Shown: positions 7,521 to 14,976 of the stretch, piece after piece | How the letters are laid out: the number at the start of each line of letters is the position of its first letter | Numbering within the stretch: the first letter of the stretch is position 1 | From: an uncultured Archangium sp. | GTDB taxonomy: Bacteria > Myxococcota > Myxococcia > Myxococcales > Myxococcaceae | Assembly (NCBI GenBank): GCA_946479335.1 | Contig: CAMLFP010000090.1 | Span: 1-16,129, forward strand | Direction: 5' to 3' | Length of the DNA stretch: 16,129 bases | Notes under the pieces: model-generated | What the model was told of the DNA's origin: nothing | The model's input: the letters and a program-made list of their open reading frames with translations, nothing else | Database searches by the model: none | Translations under genes and position numbers: made by a program

Positions 7521-7556
7521 AAGAAGCCCTGAAGACGCAAGTCTTCAGGGCTTTTT
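7521..7556 (+). terminator. Rho-independent terminator of the tRNA-Val/tRNA-Asp transcript
   Basis: The stem AGCCCTGAAGAC pairs perfectly with GTCTTCAGGGCT around a GCAA (GNRA-class) tetraloop at 7537-7540. The stem is extended at its base by A-T pairs and one G-U, and it runs into a T-rich tail (TTTTTCTTT). It ends the tRNA unit and insulates the downstream Csp-like gene. Because of the flanking A-run it may also act weakly on the opposite strand. Confidence 0.95.
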
Positions 7557-7652
7557 CTTTGTCACGCGCACGATGAGTCGGTTGCGTGCGGGCGCGAAGG
7601 CCCCGCACACTTTGCGTCGCGGAGGCGCGCATTTTCCGGCACGTTCGCCTGC

Positions 7653-8087
7653 ATGAACCGACGAGACGCGATCAAGACCACCGCTGGTGCCGTGCTCCTC
7701 TCTTCGCTCGCGCAGGCCGCCGATGGCGGCACGCCGATGACGGTGAAGCCCTCCGGCATCGCCGCGCACAAGGAAGTCTACGAGGCCGCGCTGGAGTGCA
7801 TCCGCGCCGGCACCGAGTGCCTCGACCACTGCATCCGCAGCCTGCAGGCGGGCGACAAGATGCTCGTGGAGTGCACCACCACCGTGCGCGCGATGTTGCC
7901 GCTGTGCCGCGCCACCGCCGAGCTCGCGCTGCAAGACTCCGCGCACCTCAAGGCGCTCGCCGCGGTCTGCGCGAAGGCGTGCCGCGACTGCGAAGCGGCG
8001 TGCAAGAAGCACGCGGGGCATCACGCCGAGTGCAAGGCCTGTATGGAGTCTTGCAAGCGCTGCGCGGACGCCTGCGAGAAGGCCTGA
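7653..8087 (+). CDS. Tat-exported four-helix, cysteine-rich copper-storage-like protein (Csp/DUF326)
   Basis: This 144-residue protein resembles Csp1-type copper storage proteins and other DUF326 four-helix bundles, whose cysteines line the core and bind many Cu(I) ions. The N-terminus MNRRDAIKTTAGAVLLSSLAQA looks like a twin-arginine signal (RRDAIK, hydrophobic stretch, AQA). It would send a folded, perhaps metal-loaded, protein out of the cytoplasm. The mature chain has 14 Cys (49, 56, 60, 74, 85, 106, 110, 113, 117, 127, 130, 134, 137, 141), many in CxxC or CxxxC helical spacing, plus His120/123/124 in the last loop. Length and cysteine number fit Csp1. The ATG start gives the twin-arginine motif at the right place. 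There is no obvious Shine-Dalgarno sequence, and no copper operator is recognised. The ALDH-like gene follows after 42 bp. Confidence 0.88.
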   Translation: MNRRDAIKTTAGAVLLSSLAQAADGGTPMTVKPSGIAAHKEVYEAALECIRAGTECLDHCIRSLQAGDKMLVECTTTVRAMLPLCRATAELALQDSAHLKALAAVCAKACRDCEAACKKHAGHHAECKACMESCKRCADACEKA

Positions 8088-8115
8088 GCCTGGAGTACGG
8101 TCGCGGCGGCTTTCA

Positions 8116-8122
8116 AAGGAGG
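8116..8122 (+). promoter_or_regulatory. Strong ribosome binding site of the ALDH-like gene
   Basis: AAGGAGG is a full anti-Shine-Dalgarno match with a 7-base spacer to the ATG at 8130. It is the strongest such site on the plus strand of this window and fixes the start. It also suggests high translation compared with the weak site of the Csp-like gene before it. Confidence 0.85.
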
Positions 8123-8129
8123 CCGCACC

Positions 8130-9845
8130 ATGACCGCCATCCCCTCGGCTGAACTCACGTCGGACGATTCGAAGCAACTCGATGAGGCGCTGACCGCGCT
8201 CGAGGCGGGCGCGGTGAAGTGGGCCGCGCTGAGCCTCCGCGAGCGCGCGCAGTTGTTGGAGAAGACCCACGCCACCACCGCCGGCGCCGCGCGCGCGTGG
8301 GCCGACGCCGCCGTCGCCGCGAAGAAGGTGCCCGCCGGCGCCCTCGAAGGCGAAGAGTGGATGTCGGGCCCCTACGCGATGCTGGGCGGCCTGCAGTCGG
8401 TCGCGCAGTCGGTGGCGCGCCTCGCCGCTGGGGGCTCGCCGCTCGACGGCATCGCGATGGGCACGGCGCCCGGCGGCCGAGTCACCGTCAAGGTGCTGCC
8501 CGCGAACCTCCAGGAGTCGCTGATCCTCAACGGCTTCTCCGGCGAGGTGTGGCTCAAGCCCGGCGTCACCGAGGCGCAGGCGCGCGCCAACGCCGGCCTC
8601 GGCAGCCGCCGCACGAACGAGAACGGCGGGGTGGGGCTGGTGCTGGGCGCGGGCAACATCACCTCCATCGGGCCGCTGGATGTCCTCTACGAGCTGGTCG
8701 CCTTCAACCGCGCGAGCATCCTCAAGCTGAACCCGACCTTCGCCACGTTGCGCGCGGCGTACGAGCAGGCGCTCTCGCCGCTCATCGAGTTCGGCGTGGT
8801 GCGCATCGTCAACGGCGGCGCGGCGGTGGGCGGCTACCTCGCGCAGCACGAGAAGGTGCGCCACGTGCACATCACCGGCTCCGGCCTCACGCACGACCTC
8901 ATCGTGTGGGGTTCGGGTGAGGAGGCCGCGAAGCGCCGCGCGGCGAACGACCCGTTGCTCAAGAAGCCCATCAGCTCCGAGCTGGGCGGGGTGTCGCCGA
9001 CCATCATCGTGCCCGGCAACTGGAGCAAGGCCGACTTGCGCTTCCAGGCCGAGAACGTCGCGTCGCAGCGGCTCCACAACTGCGGGCACAACTGCATCGC
9101 GACGCAGGCGCTCATCTTGAGCTCCGACTGGGCCCAGAAGGACGCCTTCCTCGCCGAGCTGCGCGACGTACTCGACACGCTGCCCCCGCGCGCGCCGTGG
9201 TACCCGGGGAGCGATCGCAAGCTGGGCCTCGCGGAGCAGTCGTACCCGGCGGCGGAGCACCACGGCGGGCGCCTGTTGATCGAGGTGAACGAGAAGACCT
9301 CGAAGGACCTCTTCACCACCGAGTACTTCGCGCCGGTGCTGGGGCACACCGCGATCCCCGGCACGGGGGCGGAGTTCCTGCGCGCGGCGGTGAAGTTCGC
9401 CAACGAGCAGCTCGACGGCACGCTGGGCGCGAGCCTGATCGTCGACCCCGCAGATCGAGACGCGATGGGCGCGGCCTTCGACGAAGCCATCGCCGAGCTG
9501 CGCTACGGCGCCATCGGCATCAACGTGTGGAGCGCGATCGCCTTCCTCCACCCGAACGCGGTGTGGGGCGCCTTCCCCGGGCACACGCTGCAAGACGTGA
9601 AGAGCGGCATCGGCGTGGTGCACAACGGCTTCCTCATCGCCGACGCGGAGCGCACGGTGCTGACCGGGCCGTTCCGCCCGTTCCCGCGGTCCATCGCGCA
9701 CGGCGAGCTCTCGCTGTTCCCCAAGCCGCCGTGGTTCGTGACGGCGCGCAGCGCGCTCGACACGGGCCGGGCGCTCACCTCGTATGGCAGTCAGCCCGGC
9801 TGGCTGGGCCTCCCCGGCATCTTCGCGGCCGCGTTCAGGGCCTGA
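8130..9845 (+). CDS. Aldehyde-dehydrogenase-superfamily protein, long divergent form
   Basis: This 571-residue NAD(P)-dependent aldehyde-dehydrogenase-like enzyme keeps the key landmarks. They are a cofactor-site strand VLGAGNITSIGPLDVLYEL (about 171-189), a Rossmann-turn motif HITGSG (247-252), the general-base Glu284 in SELGGVSP, the catalytic Cys322 in HNCGHNC, and the C-terminal block TEYFAPVLG (397-405) corresponding to the usual E-x-F-GPV. It is longer than typical ALDHs (about 480-500 residues). The segment between HITGS and the ELGG block is roughly ten residues longer than usual, and the last about 60 residues (PKPPWFVTARSALDTG...) are extra. Cys318 lies four residues before the nucleophile. 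The substrate cannot be predicted. The gene follows the Csp-like gene by 42 bp and may share its transcript. It converges on the MFS gene, with 3 bp between the stops. Confidence 0.88.
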   Translation: MTAIPSAELTSDDSKQLDEALTALEAGAVKWAALSLRERAQLLEKTHATTAGAARAWADAAVAAKKVPAGALEGEEWMSGPYAMLGGLQSVAQSVARLAAGGSPLDGIAMGTAPGGRVTVKVLPANLQESLILNGFSGEVWLKPGVTEAQARANAGLGSRRTNENGGVGLVLGAGNITSIGPLDVLYELVAFNRASILKLNPTFATLRAAYEQALSPLIEFGVVRIVNGGAAVGGYLAQHEKVRHVHITGSGLTHDLIVWGSGEEAAKRRAANDPLLKKPISSELGGVSPTIIVPGNWSKADLRFQAENVASQRLHNCGHNCIATQALILSSDWAQKDAFLAELRDVLDTLPPRAPWYPGSDRKLGLAEQSYPAAEHHGGRLLIEVNEKTSKDLFTTEYFAPVLGHTAIPGTGAEFLRAAVKFANEQLDGTLGASLIVDPADRDAMGAAFDEAIAELRYGAIGINVWSAIAFLHPNAVWGAFPGHTLQDVKSGIGVVHNGFLIADAERTVLTGPFRPFPRSIAHGELSLFPKPPWFVTARSALDTGRALTSYGSQPGWLGLPGIFAAAFRA

Positions 9846-9848
9846 GCG

Positions 9849-11009
9849 TCACGCGCGCCGGGTCCACGCGAGGAGCGCGATCGCTGAGACGCCGGCGACC
9901 GCAGCACCCATGCCCAGCGCCAGCGGCGCGCCGAACGACTGCCACACCGCGCCCATCAACAGCCCGGAGGGGATGGCCATCGCGCCCAGCGTCGCGTGGT
10001 ACGCGCCGAACGCGCGGCCCTGCTGCGACTTCGGCGTGAGCTCCTTCACCAGCGCCTTCTCCACCGGCTCGGTGAGGCCGGCGAACGCGCCGTAGAACGC
10101 CAGCAGCGCCCACGCGTGCCACGGCTGCGTCGCGAACGCGAAGAGCGTGTAGCTGACCGCGTACACCGCCCACCCCGCGAGGATCAGATGGTGCCGCGCG
10201 GTGCGATCGCTCCACGTGCCGCCGCGCGCGCTCCAGAACATCTTCGAGAGGTTCAGCACCAGCCACGCCGTCGGCAGCCACGGCGTCGGCACGCCCAGCT
10301 CTCCCGCGCGCAGCAGCAGGAAGGCGTCGCTGGAGTTGGCGAGCGCGAACCCCGCGAGGATCACCAGCAGCGACTTGAGCCGCGCCGGGAGCGGCGTGTC
10401 GTCGACGGTGGTGGCGCCCTTCGCCGGTGCGCGCTCCTCCTTCACCACGAAGATCGACGCGACCGCGAGCACCCCGGGGATGAGCGTCAGCGCGAACACG
10501 GTGCGCACCTGCACGCCGAGGAACAGCAGCAGCGTCGCCAGCAGCGGCCCCACCACCGCACCCGCGTGATCCATCGCCTGGTGGAAGCCGAACGCGCGGC
10601 CGCTCTCTTCGGCGGTGACGGCGTGCGAGATCAGCGCGTCGCGCGGCGCGGTGCGGACGCCCTTGCCGATGCGATCGACCACGCGAATGGTCAGCACGTG
10701 CCAGGGCGCGGTGGCCAGCGCGAGGAGCGGCCGCACCACGGTGGCCAGCGCGTAGCCACCCAGCACGAAGCGCTTCTTGCCGCCGGCATCGGCCCAGCGG
10801 CCCGACTGGTACTTGAGCAACGCCGCCACCGCGTCGGCCACGCCTTCGAGCAGCCCGAGGAAGGTGGGCCCCGCGCCCAGCACCGCGAGGAAGCCGGGCA
10901 GCAGCGGGAAGACGGCCTCGCTGGCGATGTCGGTGAAGAAGCTGGTGATGCCCAGCGCGAGCACCGTCGCCGGGAGTCGTGCGCGGCGGCGCGCGTCGGG
11001 CGGCGTCAC
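9849..11009 (-). CDS. MFS transporter (12-TM efflux/uptake carrier)
   Basis: This 386-residue major facilitator has about 12 hydrophobic segments. Its signatures are ITSFFTDIASEAVFPLLPGFL (21-41), the loop 2-3 motif SGRWADAGGKKRFVLGGY (69-86), and DRIGKGVRTAPRDALI (112-127) followed by SGRAFGFHQAMDHAGAVVGP. A second QGRAFGAYHATLGAMAIPSG block in the C-half mirrors the first, showing the internal duplication of the fold. The GTG at 11009 is preferred because GAGG lies 6 bases before it. A GTG at 11021 would overlap the upstream DUF2378 stop (GTGA) and add four residues. The gene is last in the maltose-type operon, so it might carry a sugar or metabolite across the inner membrane, but its substrate is unknown. 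It ends 3 bp from the convergent ALDH-like gene. Confidence 0.87.
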   Translation of the reverse strand: MTPPDARRRARLPATVLALGITSFFTDIASEAVFPLLPGFLAVLGAGPTFLGLLEGVADAVAALLKYQSGRWADAGGKKRFVLGGYALATVVRPLLALATAPWHVLTIRVVDRIGKGVRTAPRDALISHAVTAEESGRAFGFHQAMDHAGAVVGPLLATLLLFLGVQVRTVFALTLIPGVLAVASIFVVKEERAPAKGATTVDDTPLPARLKSLLVILAGFALANSSDAFLLLRAGELGVPTPWLPTAWLVLNLSKMFWSARGGTWSDRTARHHLILAGWAVYAVSYTLFAFATQPWHAWALLAFYGAFAGLTEPVEKALVKELTPKSQQGRAFGAYHATLGAMAIPSGLLMGAVWQSFGAPLALGMGAAVAGVSAIALLAWTRRA

Positions 11010-11017
11010 GGCGGGCC

Positions 11018-11557
11018 TCACTCCCAGGTGATGGAGAAGCGCGAGCTCCCGCCTTCGTCGCGGGTCTCCACGCGCCCGGTGGTGACGCCCATCACCTCCA
11101 GCACGCGCCCCAGCACGCCGGCGTTGAAGGGCCGCACCGCGCCGCCCACGTTGAGCGCGATCTCCACGTGCTTCGGCCCGCGCTCGGTGGCGGTGGCGAC
11201 GTAGAAGTTGTTCGTGGTGCGCCAGTTGTCCGCCATCTTCAGCAGCATCTTCTTCGGGCCGATCAACCGCGCGACCATCAGCGTGGTCTTGCCCATCAGC
11301 GTCTCGACGTAGCCATCGACCCACCGGCGGCCGAGCGTGATGAGCGCCGCGTCGCTGCGATCTCCCGCCGCGCCGAGCGCCGCGCAGTATTCCAGCAACG
11401 CGAGCCACGTCGCGAGCGGCACGTCTTGCACGCGCGCCGGGTCGACGCCGAGCTCCTTCAGCCCGCGCTCGGCCTCGGGCGTCAGCAGTTCGTGCGCGCG
11501 CAGCACGTTGTTGATGAGGGTCTCGACGGTGTGCCGGTAGACGACGCCGGTGCTCAT
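11018..11557 (-). CDS. DUF2378 (TIGR02265) myxobacterial paralogous-family protein
   Basis: This 179-residue soluble protein has no signal peptide or membrane segment. I recognise DUF2378/TIGR02265, a family expanded in Myxococcus and its relatives. Typical blocks are RRWVDGYVETLMGKTTL (78-94), LIGPKKMLLKMADNWRTTNNF (98-118) and a C-terminal GPKHVEIALNVGG with GRVETRDEGGSSRFSITWE (161-179). The molecular function is unknown to me. Its ATG at 11557 overlaps the lipoprotein stop (ATGA), so it is translationally coupled. Its own stop lies 8 bases before the preferred MFS start. Being locked into a sugar-transport operon is useful context for this poorly understood family. Of all the genes here it is the strongest pointer to a myxobacterial host. 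Confidence 0.88.
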   Translation of the reverse strand: MSTGVVYRHTVETLINNVLRAHELLTPEAERGLKELGVDPARVQDVPLATWLALLEYCAALGAAGDRSDAALITLGRRWVDGYVETLMGKTTLMVARLIGPKKMLLKMADNWRTTNNFYVATATERGPKHVEIALNVGGAVRPFNAGVLGRVLEVMGVTTGRVETRDEGGSSRFSITWE

Positions 11558-14133
11558 GGCGTCACGTAGCCCATCGCGGTGCCGCCGCTGAAGCCGTTGT
11601 TGGAGCCCGCGGCGCCGTCGTTGTTGGGGTCGAAGTCCGCGTAGCACCAGCTCCCGCCGTCGAGTGAGAAGCGGTACGCGTAGTGCGCGCCGGGCTGCGC
11701 GGCGGCCGGCAGCGGTGCCTGGTACTCGAAGTTGTTCGTCTGCCAGTTGTGGAAGGCGGCGGAGGTCCAGCTCCAGCCGAAGCCGGGGTCGAGGTTGTCG
11801 AAGCCCACGCCGAGCTGCGCGATGATCTCCGTGCCCGTCGAGCTCGAGTTCTCGGTGATGCCCGTCTGGTACACCTGCCCGTAGACGAGGCCCGCGCTGC
11901 CCGCGTCGAGCTGCGGCGGCCACTGCAGCTTGCAGAAGCTGAGCGCCGTCTGGTTGCCGACGTTGAGGTCGTATTGCTGCGAGACCTCGTAGCCGTTGAC
12001 GTCGGAGCCGTTGAGGTCGCAGTACAGCCAGCCGGCGTCGGCGAGCTCGAGGCGCGCGGAGAGCGCGTGCCAGCCGGTGTACGCGGGCGGCGCGGTGAGG
12101 GAGAACTGCCGCTCCATGCCCGCGTCGAGCGCGTGCGTCGCGTCGCTCCAGGCCCAGTTGGCGCTGGTCGACGCGTTGTCGCTCTGCGGGCCGAGGCCGA
12201 TCTGCACGTGCGGTGCGGCAGTCGCCGTCTGCACGTAGGCGGTGACGGTGAGCGGCTCGCCGCTGGCGGGCGCGGGGTTCGAGACCTCGCCGAGGCGGCA
12301 CGTCGTGATGCTGTCGACGACGGTGAGCGAGCCGACGTTCGAATAGACGTACGCGTGGGCACCCACCTTCGCGCGGTACGCGACGTCGTACGCTCCAGTG
12401 CTCGACGGCGCGGTGAGGGTCCCGGTGTACAGGTCAGCGTCAGTGTCGTCGCCGGAGTACGTCGCCGCCGTCCAGCCACTCCATGTCGAGGGTTGCGTGC
12501 CAGTTGCGCCGAACGCGAGCTCGACAGCGACGGAGGACCCCTGGCCGCCCGCATCCGTGACCGTCGGAACCACAACGCGCGCGGTGAAGGGCGGGGTCTG
12601 GCTGTTCAACAGCGCGGTTCTCGAGGTCACCCCGGTCAGCGTCAGGCTGGTGACGTCGATCGGATTCACGGTCAAGGTCGCGAGCTGCGTGTCCTGCACG
12701 CCGTTCGTAGAACCATCGAGATCGCAGTAGGTCCACGCTCCGCCGGCGACGCTGAATCGCCAGGCCATCTTGTAGGCCCCCGCGGCGGGCACCGTGAGCG
12801 TCTGCTGGTACTCATCGGCACCGCCCGGCGCTTCGACGTTGAAGGTCGCGTCGCCACTCCACACCCACGAAGCGTCACTTGGATCGCCGACCGTGCCGTA
12901 GCCCACTTGTCCGCGAATGAGATGCGACCAGCCACTCAAGTCAGTCACCTGGTAGCTGAGCACGCGGCCGTACAAGTTCTGCGTGGTGCCGCCCTCGACG
13001 ATGGTTTCAGCGCTCGGGTACTGGAAAACGCAGGCGTCGATGACGGCGGGCTCGACGATCAGCGAGCCCGTCTGGTCGAGCGAGAACCCATCATCTGAAC
13101 CATTCGCGTCGCAATACAGCCACTCGCCGTTGTCGGCGCTGAAGCGGTACGCGAAAAAGTAGGTACCGAGGCTGGGGATTGGGAGCGTGACGGCGTACTC
13201 GTCATTGTTTCCCTGATCGGCGTTGAACCCAGCGTTGAGCCACGTCCAGGTTGAGAGGTCGGCGTTCGTGCCGTAGCCGAACTGGCCAGTGATACCGACG
13301 CCGACCCCGAGCTGGGCGTCGGTACGCCCGGCTTTGTAGACCTGCGCGTAGACGCTCGGCGTCGTCGTAGCCGCCGTCGGGTATCGAATCGTGAATACCT
13401 GCGGCGCCTCCACCGCCACGCCGCCCAGCTTGCACCAGTCGACCGACGCGGAGGTCACGGTGACGCTCGCGCTGGTCGGGGTCTCGACCCACGTGGTGCC
13501 GTTGTCGATGGAGAAGCGCGCCTTGACGGTGAACCCACCGAGGTTGGTGAAGGCGATGACGCCCTCGTAGGTGTCGAGGTTGCCGTTGTCCTCACGGTAC
13601 GAAGCGCTGCTCCACGTGTAGTCGGCGCCCGCGGCGAAGCCGACCTGCGCCAACACGCCCGTGCCCTGACCGGTGGCCTCGGTGACCGTCGGCACCAGCA
13701 CGCTGGCGGCGACGTGGAGGTTCACCGGCGCTGGCGCGGTGAGGTTGCCGGTGAGCAGCTGCGTCTGCGTGATGCTCAACGTCTGCTGCGAGGTGTTGAA
13801 GGTGAACGCGTTGTTCAGCGTGGAGCTCTGCCCGTCGGGGTTGGTCAACGTCACCGAGACCACGCCCGCGCTCGCCGCCGGCGTCGTGGCGGTCAGCTTC
13901 TTCGCGTCGACAAAGCTGACGCTGGCGGCCGCGGTGTTCCCGAACTTCACCGTCGCGCCGCTGACGAAGTTGGTGCCGTTGAGGGTGACGGTGGTGCCTC
14001 CGTTGACGCTGCCGGAGGCCGGGCTCACCGAGGTGAGGATCGGCGCGGGCTTCGAGCCGGCGTCGTCACCGGAGTGGTTGGAAGGCGGGCACGCGGCGAA
14101 CACCAACGAGAAGAGCAGAGCGCGGAGTTTCAT
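11554..14133 (-). CDS. Large IPT/TIG and multi-module surface lipoprotein in the maltose operon
   Basis: This 859-residue exported protein starts with MKLRALLFSLVFAAC, a lipoprotein-type signal with Cys15 (Phe at -3 is slightly off-consensus and Pro is at +2). A short polar linker follows, then an IPT/TIG immunoglobulin-like domain (about 30-113: PILTSVSPASGSVNGGTTVTL ending FTFN). The rest is six related beta-rich modules of about 110-135 residues. Four of them (2, 3, 5, 6) carry an N-terminal Cys (CKL, CVF, CRL, CKL) and end in an acidic, Asn/Gly-rich motif such as YCDLDGSTNG, YCDLNGSDVNGY or DFDPNNDGAAGSNNG. Repeated aromatics (WTW, WVW, WAW, WSW) suggest carbohydrate-contact surfaces. AAAGG lies 7 bases before the ATG. 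It starts 3 bp after malG and overlaps DUF2378. A glycan-capture role is inferred; an adhesin or structural role is possible. Confidence 0.85.
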   Translation of the reverse strand: MKLRALLFSLVFAACPPSNHSGDDAGSKPAPILTSVSPASGSVNGGTTVTLNGTNFVSGATVKFGNTAAASVSFVDAKKLTATTPAASAGVVSVTLTNPDGQSSTLNNAFTFNTSQQTLSITQTQLLTGNLTAPAPVNLHVAASVLVPTVTEATGQGTGVLAQVGFAAGADYTWSSASYREDNGNLDTYEGVIAFTNLGGFTVKARFSIDNGTTWVETPTSASVTVTSASVDWCKLGGVAVEAPQVFTIRYPTAATTTPSVYAQVYKAGRTDAQLGVGVGITGQFGYGTNADLSTWTWLNAGFNADQGNNDEYAVTLPIPSLGTYFFAYRFSADNGEWLYCDANGSDDGFSLDQTGSLIVEPAVIDACVFQYPSAETIVEGGTTQNLYGRVLSYQVTDLSGWSHLIRGQVGYGTVGDPSDASWVWSGDATFNVEAPGGADEYQQTLTVPAAGAYKMAWRFSVAGGAWTYCDLDGSTNGVQDTQLATLTVNPIDVTSLTLTGVTSRTALLNSQTPPFTARVVVPTVTDAGGQGSSVAVELAFGATGTQPSTWSGWTAATYSGDDTDADLYTGTLTAPSSTGAYDVAYRAKVGAHAYVYSNVGSLTVVDSITTCRLGEVSNPAPASGEPLTVTAYVQTATAAPHVQIGLGPQSDNASTSANWAWSDATHALDAGMERQFSLTAPPAYTGWHALSARLELADAGWLYCDLNGSDVNGYEVSQQYDLNVGNQTALSFCKLQWPPQLDAGSAGLVYGQVYQTGITENSSSTGTEIIAQLGVGFDNLDPGFGWSWTSAAFHNWQTNNFEYQAPLPAAAQPGAHYAYRFSLDGGSWCYADFDPNNDGAAGSNNGFSGGTAMGYVTP
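11557..13785 (-). repeat. Six tandem beta-sandwich-like modules inside the lipoprotein gene
   Basis: Approximate module boundaries in residues are 117-226, 229-360, 361-489, 490-605, 606-725 and 726-859. The shared pattern is: start (Cys-x-Leu in four modules), a VYgqVyqaG-like strand, a QxGxG strand, a W-x-W pair, an EYxxxLPxP strand, a YRFSxDGGxW strand, then Y-C/A-D-x-D/N-G-S-x-x-G. Modules 1 and 4 lack both Cys and the acidic motif and begin with V-PTVT-(E/D)A-(T/G)GQG-(T/S), so two subtypes are present. Module 4 divides the Cys-bearing modules into two pairs. Confidence 0.75.
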
Positions 14134-14136
14134 CGT

Positions 14137-14976
14137 TCAACCTTTCACGGCCCCGGCGGTCAGGCCACCGACGAGGTATTTCTGCAGGGCAAAGAAGAGC
14201 GCCATCACCGGCGCGGAGATGAGGAGCGCTCCGGCGGCGAAGTGGCCCCAGTCGGTCTTGTACTCACCGACGTAGCGTTGGAGCGCGACGGGCAGCGTGA
14301 AGCGCGCCTCGTCGTTGATCAGCGTCGCCGCGAGGATGAACTCATTCCACGCCTGCATGAAGCTGAAGAGCGCGGTGACGGCGAGGGCAGGGCGCGCCAG
14401 CGGCAGCACGATCTTCGTGAAGACCTGCCACTGCGAGGCGCCGTCCATCAGCGCGGCCTCCTCGAGCTCGCGCGGGAGCGTGTCGAAGTAGCCCTTGAGC
14501 ATCCACACGCAGAACGGGAGCGATGACGTCGCGTACACCAGCACCAGCCCGCCGATGGAGTCGAGCAGGCCGAGCCCCTGAAGGATGGAATAGAGCGGCA
14601 CCAGCATCAGCGTCGCGGGGAACATCTGCGTCACCAGCAGCACCTGCATGCCGGGTTCGCGGCCGGGAAAACGGAAGCGCGAGAGCGAGTACGCCGCGGT
14701 GACCGACAGCCCGAGGCCCACCAGCGTCGTCGCGCCGCTCACCACGAGGCTCGAGAGCAACTGCCTGCCGAAGAGCCAGCGGCCCTGCGCGTCGGTGGAG
14801 CCCAACACGTCGCGGAAGTGATCGAGCGTGATGCTCTCGGGGAACGGGTTCGCGCTCAGCGACAGCGTCTGCGACGGCGAGAGCGCCATCTTCACCACCC
14901 ACAGCACCGGGTAGAGCGTCGCCGCGCACAGCAGCGTGAGGCCCGCGTTCAACAAGAACAGGCGCGTGCGCGTCAT
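14137..14976 (-). CDS. malG: Maltose/maltodextrin ABC transporter permease MalG
   Basis: This 279-residue inner-membrane permease pairs with the MalF domain encoded upstream to form the maltodextrin channel. Evidence includes six hydrophobic segments, an EAA loop EEAALMDGASQWQVFTKIVLP (172-192) for MalK docking, MQAWNEFILAATL (207-219), and the C-terminal tail YLVGGLTAGAVKG, which matches the diagnostic MalG ending. E. coli MalG has 296 residues, so the length is normal. The ATG at 14976 overlaps the MalF stop (ATGA), with GAGGAGG (14981-14987) 4 bases upstream. The lipoprotein gene follows 3 bp after its stop. No malK is in the window; it may lie off the right edge or elsewhere in the genome. 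Confidence 0.94.
   Translation of the reverse strand: MTRTRLFLLNAGLTLLCAATLYPVLWVVKMALSPSQTLSLSANPFPESITLDHFRDVLGSTDAQGRWLFGRQLLSSLVVSGATTLVGLGLSVTAAYSLSRFRFPGREPGMQVLLVTQMFPATLMLVPLYSILQGLGLLDSIGGLVLVYATSSLPFCVWMLKGYFDTLPRELEEAALMDGASQWQVFTKIVLPLARPALAVTALFSFMQAWNEFILAATLINDEARFTLPVALQRYVGEYKTDWGHFAAGALLISAPVMALFFALQKYLVGGLTAGAVKG
14141..14145 (-). promoter_or_regulatory. Ribosome binding site of the lipoprotein gene, overlapping the end of malG
   Basis: AAAGG is placed 7 bases before the ATG at 14133, within the last codons of malG. It supports this start and independent initiation within the polycistronic message. Confidence 0.7.

Noticed and set aside
7247..7652. Possible riboswitch, small ORF or integration site around the tRNA genes
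   Set aside because: Apart from the promoter-like hexamers, two tRNAs and the terminator I see no repeat of a tRNA 3' end, no integrase and no structured leader.
7545..9701. A 718-codon open frame antisense to the ALDH-like and Csp-like genes
   Set aside because: It runs through the tRNA terminator region and two recognisable genes, and its composition is typical of a high-GC shadow frame.
9849..11021. GTG at 11021 as the MFS start
   Set aside because: It would give an attractive GTGA overlap, but the GAGG sequence is well spaced only from the GTG at 11009; both remain possible and differ by four residues.
11683..13098. A 471-codon plus-strand frame antisense to the modular lipoprotein
   Set aside because: Val/Arg/Gly-rich shadow with no signal or domain; the lipoprotein has a signal peptide, ribosome binding site and repeated domains.
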